Assembly (NCBI GenBank): GCA_018296165.2
Contig: JACKQL020000068.1
Span: 186,001 to 250,000, forward strand
Direction: 5' to 3'
DNA: 64,000 nucleotides
Origin: Termitomyces sp. T153
Taxonomy: Eukaryota > Basidiomycota > Agaricomycetes > Agaricales > Lyophyllaceae
Of the stretch, positions 23,021-33,074 are shown piece by piece. Each line of letters starts with the position of its first letter. Position 1 is the stretch's first letter. The position numbers and the translations under genes are program-made. The notes under the pieces were generated by a model. The model was not told where the DNA came from. It saw only the letters and a program-made list of their open reading frames with translations, and ran no database searches.

Positions 23021-23330
23021 CAGTGGCTCAAAAGACTGTCCCAATGTTTTATACTTTTTAAAAGATGACATTGGCATAAAGGATTGGAAGTATTTAAAAT
23101 TGTGGTTAAATCATGTAAAATACTATGGCATAATAGCAACAGATTGCATTTCAGTTTATGTAATTCAAATCAAAATTTATGGAGTAATGGCCATTTTAAA
23201 ATATTCACTCATTGGCACAGTTTTTTGAGCCTCTCTAATTTTGGTATTTAGTACTTTGTATGTCCTCCATTTGCCTTGATAACTGCTTGAATTCTTCTGG
23301 GCATGCTTTCTGCCACTGTATCTTATCTAC
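23021..23330 (-). pseudogene. Tc1/mariner 3' end with transposase C-terminus
   Basis: The segment starts with a TA dinucleotide (23019-23020) and CAGTGGCTCAAAA, a Tc1-type terminal inverted repeat, and shares about 210 bp of subterminal sequence with the MITE at 60378-60684. Beyond this the minus strand reads DTVAESMPRRIQAVIKANGG followed by HTKY and a stop, the standard C-terminus of Tc1 transposases (DD34E group). No catalytic part is visible and no second inverted repeat was found, so the copy is truncated. Confidence 0.75.
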
Positions 23331-24190
23331 TGGACAATGATCTTTGCTGATTCCACTAAGTAATCAGATATTTTCTTGATTCACAACAAGTACTTCCAGA
23401 TATAATCTAGTCAACCTTACTTTATGTAAACTGAGGATTGTAAAGGATGATCTCAATAAATTCATGAGCATAATCATGTTGGGTGGTTCCCTAGAATGGT
23501 AAAGACCTCAAAGTTCACAACCTGTATCTGCATGAGCAACAGCATACTCAAACCTGCAGAATGTTAACAGGTAACATACATGAAGTAAATAGAGTATGCA
23601 ATAATGTCATCCTTTGCTACTTTCTGCTCTTTTTGCCATGCTAGTGGTTGTAAACTCTTGTGAAACAAGAGAGAATATTCCAATCAATGCTTGAAAAGTG
23701 GGGAACCACATTCCAAGCTGAGACAATACTTCATGCCTTCAATTGATGAACAGGATCAAAGGCCTGGCTGCCACATAATCAAGTTTATCAATATCCCAGG
23801 TACAATTGAGAAAAACTTTATGGGCAACTAGCAATGATGAATCATCTACAGTGTACCTATAATGTGCTCTCTCATGATTGTATGAGAAGTCTGCATACCT
23901 GTAACATTTCCATTACAGTTTGCATAAATTTTGCTCTGTCTTGATTGGCCTAGTCTGTTCAGGTGGAATGTACCCTTCTGGCCAGGCATCATAGGCCATG
24001 TTCCCCTTGAACACCACTCCCTCATCATCTTCAAAGGACTGTCCAAAGTCCTCCATATCACCATTGCAGAATTACTGCAAAGCAATTCTGTCTTCCCAGT
24101 TCAGCACCCTATGCATAGACCCTGTAGATCTATGTCACACCACTGGTTGTTCAACTATAATAACTGGCCTGGCCTCTATTGAGGCTAAGT
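23331..24190. other. CpG-poor transposon debris, no gene recognised
   Basis: AT-rich sequence between the Tc1 end and copy 3 of the repeat ORF. No domain identified. Confidence 0.35.
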
Positions 24191-24196
24191 CAGGTA

Positions 24197-25250
24197 CTAC
24201 AATTGCATCCAGCATAGCCCATCTCTGATGGTCCATGGCAGCTTGAGTGTTTCACCAGGCTGTTGTGGTGCCTGAAGTAGGTTCAACACTTTGTTGACTG
24301 GTGACAATGGAGGTAAGTGGTCCTCACCTATGAACAGAGAAGGCATCACAGATGATGCCTGGGAGCCCCATAGTTTCTTCCACTGGAGGTAATCTGTTAC
24401 CTCCTGCTCTAGAAAGATCATGTAAAGTTCCATGAACTTTATTGGGTCAGTTAGGATGATCCCTTCACCCAGTGACTGCTGGATTGCTGTATCCTTAGCT
24501 ACTCTTGCAGCTAGGTGTTGCTGTGTTGAGGCCTTAGAGACCTCAACCTGGCCTTGCCAGAACACCAACACCCTCCTGCAGAAGATGTCATCAGGGTGCA
24601 TTTCACTGTCCATATCCAAGGTGTCTCCAACATCCACTGGAATTGTCTCAATGAACATGGATGGTCCCACTGTGCCCAAGCTCAACATGGGCCTAGCTTG
24701 CAATTGTACAGGGATGCATGCCCTGTGAGGCACATCTTCATCACTCCTCATTGGTGTAATCACCAGAGAGGAGTTGTGCTGACCACCCACAGCCTCAGGG
24801 CAGGATCTTAGCCCTTCGGCTTGCAGCACTGTAGGCACATACAAGGGAATTTTCCCTTTGTTTGCTGCAAATGCTGCACCCTCTGGACTTACCATTGGGT
24901 ACAACTGAGTAGAAAGCTCTCAAGTGCCCTCCATTGTGATGCCTGCTGGACCACCCACAGATGGTCAAATGGAAGTAGCTGCTGGCAGCTCTCCTGGCAT
25001 CACACTACTCTCTCCCCCCATGCTGTCATGTGATGTGGCAAGATCTGACAATTCATGTGGAACACTCTGCAATGCTCCATCAAACTCTGTTTCAGACCTA
25101 GGCCCAAACACCTGACCTTTCAAGGTCATCACAGTGCCCATTGCAGAAGGTGAACATTGAAATTTTGATGTTCTGATTGTAACTAGTGGTAGTGAACTTC
25201 TTTTCCAGAAGTTCAGCTTTTGCTTTGCAGATGAGTACACACTTGTTTGA
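24197..25250 (-). pseudogene. Repeat-borne ORF of unknown function, copy 3 (best preserved)
   Basis: Two open segments. The upstream one (25240-24965) contains MGTVMTLKGQVFGPRSETEF and VMPGELPAATSI. The downstream one has 235 codons (24904-24197) with KGKIPLYVPTVLQAEGL, RRVLVFWQGQVEVSKASTQQ, SLGEGIILTDPIKFMELYMI, FLEQEVTDYLQWKKLW and LSPVNKVLNLL. A stop after ATSI separates them. No domain is known to me, though the FWQGQ...VTDYLQWKK part looks helical. It lies 3' of the gypsy integrase at 25860 on the same strand, so it could be a third ORF of that element, or an independent element. Confidence 0.55.
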
Positions 25251-25859
25251 TTTTAAAAAAATGTAACATTTCCATTATGGTTTGTACAGCTTACAGTTCA
25301 CACTTTATAAATCAAAACCAGTTGATTCTGTAATTACAATACTCATATTCTATGGGTGGCATCATGTGATGCTACCACCTACTAATAATAATATAATTAC
25401 TCTGGTATTGGGCTGCTACTTGAACAATGAAGTCTAGTTTTTTGAGACATACCTGTATACAAAATACTATTTCACTGATTCTTGCTCTATGATGTAATAT
25501 TTTGTACATGTGCCTAAATAGGTTCATGCCAGGTAGGTATTCATAGACTAGCATTTGAATAGACTAGCAAATGATAAGACAAACTCAGAGTTCATCAATA
25601 GACACATCTAACAGAATATATTCACCTAGTAAATGATAAGAGAAAGTAGGTATTGTAAGTAAGCTGTATTGGTTAGTGTAAGTAAGTTGCTCACCTCAGA
25701 GTGCATTAATAGACACAATGTATAGAAAGGACAGTGATGCACTGTCAAGCATGTATGGATAGAAAAAGGGTCACAACTACAAGATAAACAAGAAGAACAA
25801 TAAGACATGTACAAAAAAGGTGAAAGGAAATATATGAGCAAAAGGGTATATTGGGTCAA
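25251..25859. other. AT-rich repeat debris, no gene seen
   Basis: Contains short direct duplications such as AGTAAATGATAAGA/GCAAATGATAAGA near 25565-25640. No coding signal. Confidence 0.35.
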
Positions 25860-27665
25860 GACTCAGCTTGTTAATTTGGACACCAAGCATCACTCCAACA
25901 GGTATAACCATGCCAAGTAGGTATCACATGCTTGTCTATATCCATGTAACCTATTAGAGTGTGGCATGAACATAGTGTCAATATATATCTTGCTGAACAA
26001 GGGCGCAGGCATAGCAACAGTCAGGCAGATAAGCACTTTGGTTGTCTGGTGGATCTGGCAGATGTGGCAAGTGCAAATATACCAAATGAGGTCAGTGCTG
26101 ACTTGGGGCCACCAAAAGCATTCCAGTAAGGCTGAATGGTTAGCAAAAAGGCCTCTATGATCTAAGTCATCATGCATGGCTCTTAAGACACATAAGTGGC
26201 AGTCAGTAGGGATAAAGAGCTTGTAGGTGCCATCTTGACTACATTGCCAAAGTTTACTGCTAGCAAGGAAGAACATGGACATATAACAAATGAAGGTGGC
26301 ATAAGTGGCATTGTTAAGACTTTCAGGTCTGATGAGGTTGCTAAGCCACTTTTGGACCATGAGCATATGAGCATTGCTAGCAATGGCCTTAGTGGTATGG
26401 GGTATGTTTCTAAAAGATGTGGTGGCATCATCTTGCAGAGGTAGAATATCATTGCTGGTTGCTAGTCATGGGGTTGAAGTATTGCTAGCATTGTTACCAA
26501 ATGTTGCTAAAGGCTGAAGAGGCTGAAACTTGTGGAGAGAGGGTAGCAATGGCAAGGCAGAGGATACATGGCAAAGTAGAAGCAATAGGAGCTGAACTTG
26601 GTGAATAAATCCATGCAATTGGTCAATTCAGTCCCAATAGACAGGGTTGTTGCTATCATCTGGGGAGGGTTGCTAGGCTGTAGGGGGCATTGCAAAAGAC
26701 CATCTGGACCATGGAAGGTACCTTTAACATGGACAAGCTCAAAGTGGAACATAAGAATTGCTGTAATCCAGTGTTTCATGCTAGTGGAAGGCTCAATGTC
26801 AGGGTTTTTAAGCATACCCTTGATGTAACAAGCATCAACTTCAATTATAAGGTTCCTGACTCCAATGAGGTACATTTGTAAGGCCTGAAGGGTGCAGTAA
26901 AGACTATAAAGCTCAAGCTTGGGCTAACTGAACCTGGATTCCCTGTTGTTAAGGGTGATGGAGTCAAAATGGTTGTAGCAATGTTCTTTGTGGTTGTTGT
27001 TAGAGCACTGACAGAGGTAGTAACCAATGGCAATATAGGACTTATCCAGCATGGGTTAGGTAATTCATAATCAATGGGATCAAGGAGCTTAGCATCCTGT
27101 AGGGCTTTAACAAGGTCTCACTGCACATTAATCTGGTCAGGGCCAAATTCAAAAGGAATGCCAGATCAAGTAAGCTTTGTTAAGTTGTTAGCATGGTGAG
27201 AAGAATTCCTAACAAAGATCCTGAGGACTCCAACTGTGCCCAGAAAAGCACATACTTCAGATAGCAACTTGCAAGGGCTCCAGTGCTTGAGTAGGGCTAA
27301 ACAACTTTGATCTGGAATGTGACTGCTAGGTGTACAAACATGTCCAAGGATCTTGAAGGTTGGGGTGCACAGGACTAGTTTGTGACCAGAAAATGTACCA
27401 CCACAGTACTTTGTTTGCTGGATAATTTGCTTAGGAAGTTCAAAGGACTCCCAGAGTGCTAAACAAATATTGGGGTTAGCAGGATTACCATTGATGAGTT
27501 TCCAGTATTTGGGGCCTTTGGTGCCAATGTCATCAATGAAGCTGAGTACATTGTGAGGGATTTCAGGCTGCAGGATGAAGTTAATGTCATTGTGGAAGAT
27601 TGGTACAGAATTGGTCACTTGCAGCCTATGCAAATTAACAGCCTCAGTGAGGTGGAGGTCTAGCT
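25860..27665 (-). pseudogene. Ty3/gypsy pol remnant (RT, RNase H, integrase)
   Basis: Read on the minus strand. An RT C-terminal half (27640-27170) has LQVTNSVPIFHNDINFIL, FIDDIGTKGP (the Asp-Asp of the RT active site with changed context), YCGGTFSGHKLVLC and VCAFLGTVGVLRIF. A damaged RNase H/tether region follows (LELYSLYCTLQALQMYLIGV, RNLIIEVDACYIKGMLKNPD, HVKGTFHGPDGL). Then an integrase zinc-binding part (26366-25890) with HDDLDHRGLFANHSALLECF, WWPQVSTDL and CTCHICQIHQTTKVL (HHCC finger). The integrase core is missing or unrecognisable. Multiple stops and a nearly complete lack of CpG indicate an old, inactivated copy. Confidence 0.8.
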
Positions 27666-28587
27666 AACTGTGTGCCCCCATCCTGGGCAAATCACACATA
27701 TACCTATGGTATATACGATTAATTACATAAGGGAGCACCTTACTTCATACTTTGTAGACAGAACTATTGACTGGTTTTGATTTATGGAGTGTGAACCATA
27801 AGCTGCACAAACCATAACAGAAACATTACACCCAGATTACACAATCCATCACTGTAGCAGCAGCTGATTAATCAACCAACCCATTGTTTTCATCAAGCAG
27901 ATTACTGTCAGTGACCCAGATATGAAACAAGATTTTGGATGACTTCAGCTTCCATCAATATCCTACATATTCCTCAGAAAATAAGAAACTTACATCTCTA
28001 GTATACAAAGTATAAGTGTGCCAAGTTTTGTATTTTTTCTCATTCAAGGAAGGATGCCAGAGACATCCCAATAGAAGGGTTGTTTTGAACATGAAGTGAA
28101 ACATGATGGGTATGTGACCCTGCCAAGCTTTAGGACTCTGCATCATGGTCTGCAAAGAGTCCAGGGTAGGATGCCAAGCTGAATTTAAATATCTGTCATG
28201 CCAATTCATCTCTTTGTCATTTGAAGCTTGCTTTCTCCCTCTTATATGCATTATAGATATTCAAATTAAGCCAGATCAGTAGATATTATGTACTTTCACT
28301 TACATGACCTTTGAGAAAAATTAGACCTATAACATGCTGACAATACACAGATGAAAGTAGATGAAATAGCAAAATTCAACCATCCTCACAAGTTTGATTT
28401 TTGCTACTTTTTTTTGGCTTCACATACATAGGATCTGAGTTAAGAGATCTATGTATGATATGTCTGGCATTGCTGAAAATAATCTACAAAAGAATTGGAG
28501 AAGAATTGTGACAGGTATATGACATTTACCTGTGTCATTTCATATCTGGGTCATGTTCTATATCTGGGTCACTTGCAGTTGCAGTAT
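27666..28587. other. Repeat-rich AT sequence
   Basis: One copy of the 65-bp repeat unit lies at 27834-27903.  The adjoining TGACCCAGATATGAAA (27912-27927) is the inverse of TTTCATATCTGGGTCA (about 28539-28554), so the 27.8-28.6 kb stretch is bounded by a small inverted repeat. No gene recognised. Confidence 0.4.
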
Positions 28588-28840
28588 CCAATCCATTGCT
28601 GTAGCAGCAGCTGGCTAATCAACCAACCCAGTGTTCTTCATTGAGCAGATTACACAATCCATTGCTGTAGCAGCAGTTGACTAATCAACCAATCCAGTGT
28701 TTTCATCAAGCAGATTACACAATCCATTGCTGTAGCAGCAGCTGACTAATCAACCAACCCAGTGTTTTTGTCAAGCAGACTACACAATCCATTGCTGTAG
28801 CAGCAGCTGACTAATCAGCCAGCCCAGTGTGTTTGTTTCA
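28588..28840. repeat. Tandem repeat, about 65-bp unit, four copies
   Basis: Unit boundaries judged by ATCCATTGCTGTAGCAGCAG fall at about 28591, 28657, 28722 and 28787, a 65-66 bp period. Each unit contains ATCCATTGCTGTAGCAGC, CTAATCAACCAACCCAGTGT and (three copies) CAAGCAGATTACAC-like ends. A fifth dispersed unit lies about 690 bp upstream. Confidence 0.85.
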
Positions 28841-29950
28841 TATTTCATCTCAAATAATGGAAAGTTAACACATTTTGAAATTACCTTTATAAATTTGACT
28901 GGTTTTCATGAACACAGACACATTGCAAAGCTGTCCTGAACAAAATACAAAATATATATTATCTGTAGTGGTCTCTAGTCCAAATAGAACCCTACAATTA
29001 AAAAACAAAAAGAAAACAGAAATATTAAAGAATATTACAGAATAACAGAACAAGAAGCAAAAAAATAATGAAAAAAAGCAATTCCATTAATTAGCTGGTG
29101 GTAATAGTCAAAGAACATAGCTGGGAGGGAGCAAATTAAGTAAATCAAGATCACATGATGATCATTTTCACTATATAGCCGGTGGTAATAGCCGGAAGGG
29201 AGCAAAAATTGAGGACAAGAAAAGGATACCCGGTCAGATCAGATCACGTGCCTAATAACCTTATCACGTGGGAGCAAAAATTGAGGACAAAATTTGGCGG
29301 TTGAAGATGGAGTAAAGCCTCAGCTAATTCGTAGACTCTGATACTTTCACTCTTTCTCTCCTGTATAGGCGCTGATATTCACTGACAATCTTACCGTGGT
29401 CATGTGAGTGTTTGGCAACCATAACAGAATTTTGACAGGATGTATCATCATTCAATGATGTGAGGTGACACAGGCCCCAATTTGGAATGTTTGTGATCAA
29501 TACTTTGCATGAAGATGGAATGTCCCTTAAATTCATGCCACGATGCAACTGTGACAGAGATTTGCAAGATCTCAGAAGCCCTCTGTGAGATTAAGCTGAG
29601 ATACTCAGGATCGTAAAAAATGATAGATTCCTTGCTGACATTGAGTCGCATGGCTCAAGAATCCATCATGATTTCTCTTGGAAGTGCCAAAATTACTGTA
29701 TACTGTAGACACAATTCTTTATCCACTCTGATGACAATCTGGTTTTCGTTCAAATCAGCGCTCATTTTCACACCACGACAACACCCGGGTCCCGATCGGG
29801 ACCCAGATTCCCAATCCATCCCGATTGAATTGATCATTTTTTGATCATCTTGACGACCTTTGAACTTGTGAGTTGAATCAATTGATCATTGCCGAGTACA
29901 TAAGATGATACAAGTTTGCATGTCACTCAACACAGATTCCCCTCTGACGA
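28841..29950. other. Transition from transposon block to gene island; short repeats and a palindrome
   Basis: Between 29090 and 29290 the motifs GCTGGTGGTAATAG / GCCGGTGGTAATAG and GGGAGCAAAAATTGAGGACA (twice, about 29201 and 29270) form imperfect duplications. At 29787-29804 there is a perfect 18-nt palindrome GGGTCCCGATCGGGACCC, about 150 bp before the likely start of the next gene. No coding region recognised. Confidence 0.45.
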
Positions 29951-31963
29951 CGATGTTCAACATAGGGATACTTCATGAACCATTCCTATCGGGTACAACA
30001 TCATTTAATAGCTAGGTACAACTTTAGTAATCCCTCTTTCTAGCCACAGTTGTTGGCCTTGTGTATGGGTATTTCATTGTAATCGTTTGTTAAATCTGAT
30101 ACTATTTAGCCTTTTCGGAGTCGCATGTTCCCAAATGGTTTATTACCTCCGGGTGTATCCTGACGACCAAAGGTGGTTGAAAATGCTGGTCAGTCTTTGT
30201 GTTTTCTGTCTCCTTCTCAGGTTAGCTATACACTCAAAGTGGCATTAACAGGTTATAATCCTTGTGTGAGCACCATGCACCAGTGTTGTCTCATTTTGAG
30301 AAATGAGATTCAAGTTGTTTTAGCATGATGGATGGTACACATGTGGGCTTTCTGGTGGATGTCGTGCACAGTGCTTACATTGTGTGCAAAATGCCCGAAA
30401 GGGCATCATTACTTCTTGATATTGATTTGTCAGTACAATGGATGTTGATTCTCTCCAACAATATTGGTCCACCTTTGACCTCTAGGGGATCCGCAGTATG
30501 TTACATTGTACTTGATTTGACATGGATTTTGACACTTGCAGGTTGGCATAACAATCACGGTTTGTTAACAACAACTATTTTCCGTAGCTCTCGCCATAGA
30601 TGATTATCTAGATCGTCGTCACATCAATAGTTCAAGGGTGAGCTTCCGAGTACCATCTCAAATCAACTAATCTGTCTGAGGTCACTGTAAATACTGTCAG
30701 CTTCTATATGTGGAGAGTCTATCACCGTGAGTACTACGTACTTTGCCGAACAAATTACGTCAAATTCCCACACAATCAGCTATAGTTGGCAGAAGGCATC
30801 GATGGCTGAAACATATTCTTGCATTCATGGCATGTCCCTTTGCATATATACATGTCTCAGGTTGTGATTAATTGCTCTCTTGTAGCTTGCTACGTCTCTT
30901 GCTCAATTGTGCAAGTCGATCTTCTTCTTAAGGTATATTTGCTGACATCGCTGTAACCAGTGACCGGAATAAGTGAGACAACTTCCTTTTGCTTTTTGTG
31001 TTTCTGATTGAACACATGATCTGTCATCCTTAGTTGCAAACATTAAACTGTTTGTGTCATTTTTTCTCTATCATCAAAAATAATCATGTTGTCAAACAGA
31101 TATGGAACTCCTCCGCTTGACGTTTTGAACACATCGTTACCTCGAGTGAATATCCTCACATCTCAGAGTTTATGCCAGGTCCTGAATCATGTCTGCTGGT
31201 AGAACTTGTATACCGTTAACTTGGCCACGACGATTGCCTGTGATTTATCCATAAGTGCCTCGCTTGTATATTTCCTGAAAAAAATGCGAACCAGTTTCAA
31301 AACGTGTGTTATATTCTCTTTAACTCCTCCAAGAAACCCTGAATGTGCTTCCAGGTCTCGAATGGTGGTCAATCGTCTCATTCTCTTTAGGCAGGATAAA
31401 TCGACTCGTGATCTGGTATAAACTTTGACAATTTTTCAGCATGAGTATCGGACTCCTGACAAGTATCATTGCGGCATGTACACTGCTGACTGTGAGCAAT
31501 AATAAGCAATGATGCCGAATGCACGAATTGTTATGAAACTGCTGAATATGCACTGCAGTACTACCTCGCTCCTCCTACAGCTCCCCTATACATTTGTAAG
31601 TTCTTGAATAAAATTCCCAATTACCTATCTGTTGATATGCCCTAGTTTTTTACATGGTTAATGGAAAATGTCTGTGTGTTGTATGCGTCTATTCGCTCCT
31701 CTTACTCATTTTTTTTTGTTTATTCCAGGCTATGTAAACTCAATGCTGGTACGTGAAGCCAGTATGATGGTCAAAGTAATTCTGGGTCATACCCTGCCTT
31801 ATCAATTGTAGGTAATGTATGTCAATATTGTGTCTCCATATCACGATTACGCGTTGCAATGACAAACAACGTGTGTAGGCTTAACTCTCGTGAGAAAGCC
31901 CGAAAAATGCTTGGGCATTCTCAAACTGAAGAAATGGTTCTCGAAGACATCACAACATCGTAG
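29951..31963 (+). CDS. DUF6534-type seven-helix membrane protein
   Basis: A heavily split gene whose pieces match this agaricomycete family of unknown function. In order: GLVYGLFGVACSQMVYYLRV then YPDDQRWLKML (exons 30050-30068, 30110-30188), FLVDVVHSAYIVCKMPERAS, GSAVGITIT (10-nt exon 30486-30495), VVTSIVQGFYMWRVYHLGRR, LAFM/LATSLAQL, LATTIACDLSISASLVYFLK then KMRTSFK (from 31206), LILFSMSIGLLTSIIAACTL, YVNSMLVMLNSREKARKMLG (exons 31729-31748, 31812-31816, 31879-31963). Stop at 31963. A minus-strand paralogue at 62401-64000 supports the junctions with equal exon lengths. Three introns appear to start with GC. The start codon (29951 proposed) and the junction between 30189 and about 30330 are not resolved, so slight damage is possible. 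Probably a plasma- or endomembrane protein. Confidence 0.65.
30486..30495 (+). other. 10-nt microexon of the DUF6534 gene
   Basis: The bases GGGATCCGCA sit between CTCTAG and GTATGT. With the preceding exon ending GAT TT before GTCAGT they give DLGSAVGITIT, a family-like helix. The paralogue has GGGTTCTGCG between ATCTAG and GTATGT at 63850-63841. Confidence 0.55.
30830..30885 (+). other. GC-AG intron (GCATGT...TTGTAG)
   Basis: It separates LAFM from LATSLAQL. The paralogue on the minus strand has GTATGT at the equivalent site after VVFI, so a T to C change at the donor is likely here. Confidence 0.55.
30911..30960 (+). other. GC-AG intron (GCAAGT...ACCAG) before a 12-nt microexon
   Basis: The preceding exon is 25 nt in this gene and in the paralogue, where the donor is GTATGT. 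GCAAGT is the favoured form of GC donors. The following 12-nt exon (30961-30972) corresponds to a 12-nt exon at 63392-63381 whose reading in the paralogue is QFGAGL. Confidence 0.6.
31391..31439 (+). other. GC-AG intron conserved in the paralogue
   Basis: CTCTTTAG/GCAGGA...TTTTTCAG/C joins LILF to SMSIGLLTS in the family frame. The paralogue uses GTCTTCAG/GCAAGC...GCTCAG/T (62961-62911). The downstream GT alternative (ATCTG/GTATAA) gives the wrong frame. Confidence 0.65.
31812..31816 (+). other. 5-nt microexon of the DUF6534 gene
   Basis: GTAAT lies between TTGTAG and GTATGTC. It joins a 20-nt exon (YVNSML) to the last exon (LNSREKAR) in frame. The paralogue has GTTAC between CTACAG and GTATGTC at 62543-62539, with the same 20-nt exon before it. 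Confidence 0.65.
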
Positions 31964-33074
31964 GTGAAGTATAGTCCTCCCATATTCAATTAATTTATAG
32001 TTTTCTTCAGCCATCCATGAGCTGCAATCTCATCCTTTCGAGCGCCGCAAGCTGCCAGCGCTCTACAATTGCCAGCATGATCTCGAATTCAGTTTGCTTC
32101 CTTTCTTCCCTTCCTTGTGATGATCCGTCCATACCATCATCTCGTACCTTTAAGGACAAGGGGATGTTCTGAATCAATTCAATTATGTGTCAATGTAAAT
32201 ACAATTGACAGCCTAAATGTGCTTGTGGAACATATTTGGTTTTAATGGTCCTCCATGGAGCATCAGCATTGTGATCTGTGTGACTCTGTGGAAAGTTCAT
32301 TTTGGAAATTGCATTAGTAATTGCAAAGCTACTATCAATGATATCTCTTCATGTAAAACACCTAATACTCTCTTATACGATTCCTGTTATTGAAACCCCT
32401 GCCGGGTGTTGCCACAACAGTCCATGTAAGATAAGAACACGATTGAGCTTGAAGAGAGAAGTAAATCAGTCAGTAAGACAGAAAAAAGAAGAGAAAGTAC
32501 GATAAGTGAGACGCATATAAGGACAAAAAGAAACCAGAAGGATTATTTAATTAAATAATTAACGGGTCACTTTCCATAACATATCAAAGGGATGTAGAAA
32601 GTCTAAATTTGTCAGAGTTCCAAGCCCAAATTTTATTGGTATCAGCGGTTCTGTGGTACTACAAAAGGCTTAAAACCCATGGGATCTATGACTACCGGTG
32701 TTTGAAGGAGAATTAGATTGAAAAATAAAATCCACTTTGAGGAAATGGGAACAAGCAGAAAGTGGTGGAATAACTTTTAACGTCCTGATATGGAGCCGAA
32801 ATGCGTCCAATGCGCTATGCATCGCAGCAAAAAAGCAGGTTTCATACCTGGCCAAGTATGGAAATTGCAGGCCACATATATCAAATCCGCCGATTTGGGG
32901 ATCGGTGCATGGCAATCACTTCACTCTAATTCATGAACAGATCAAGTGAGTGAAAACACATGCGATCGAACCTTGCAAACGATGAACAGGCTCATTGTGC
33001 ATCATGTGGAAGCCTTATAAATACGATAGGTCTGATACTCTTGTATCAATACATCCGTTTCGGTACATTAGTTT
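31964..33074. other. Intergenic, AT-rich, no gene recognised
   Basis: Contains a TTAATTAAATAATTAA near-palindrome at about 32548-32563 and purine-rich stretches (32460-32535). No domain found in any frame. Confidence 0.35.

Noticed and set aside
31390..31421. Read-through and GT donor (ATCTG/GTATAA) in place of the GC-AG intron at 31391
   Set aside because: It is phase 0 and would join to a frame that does not read SMSIGLLTS; the paralogue supports the GC donor instead.
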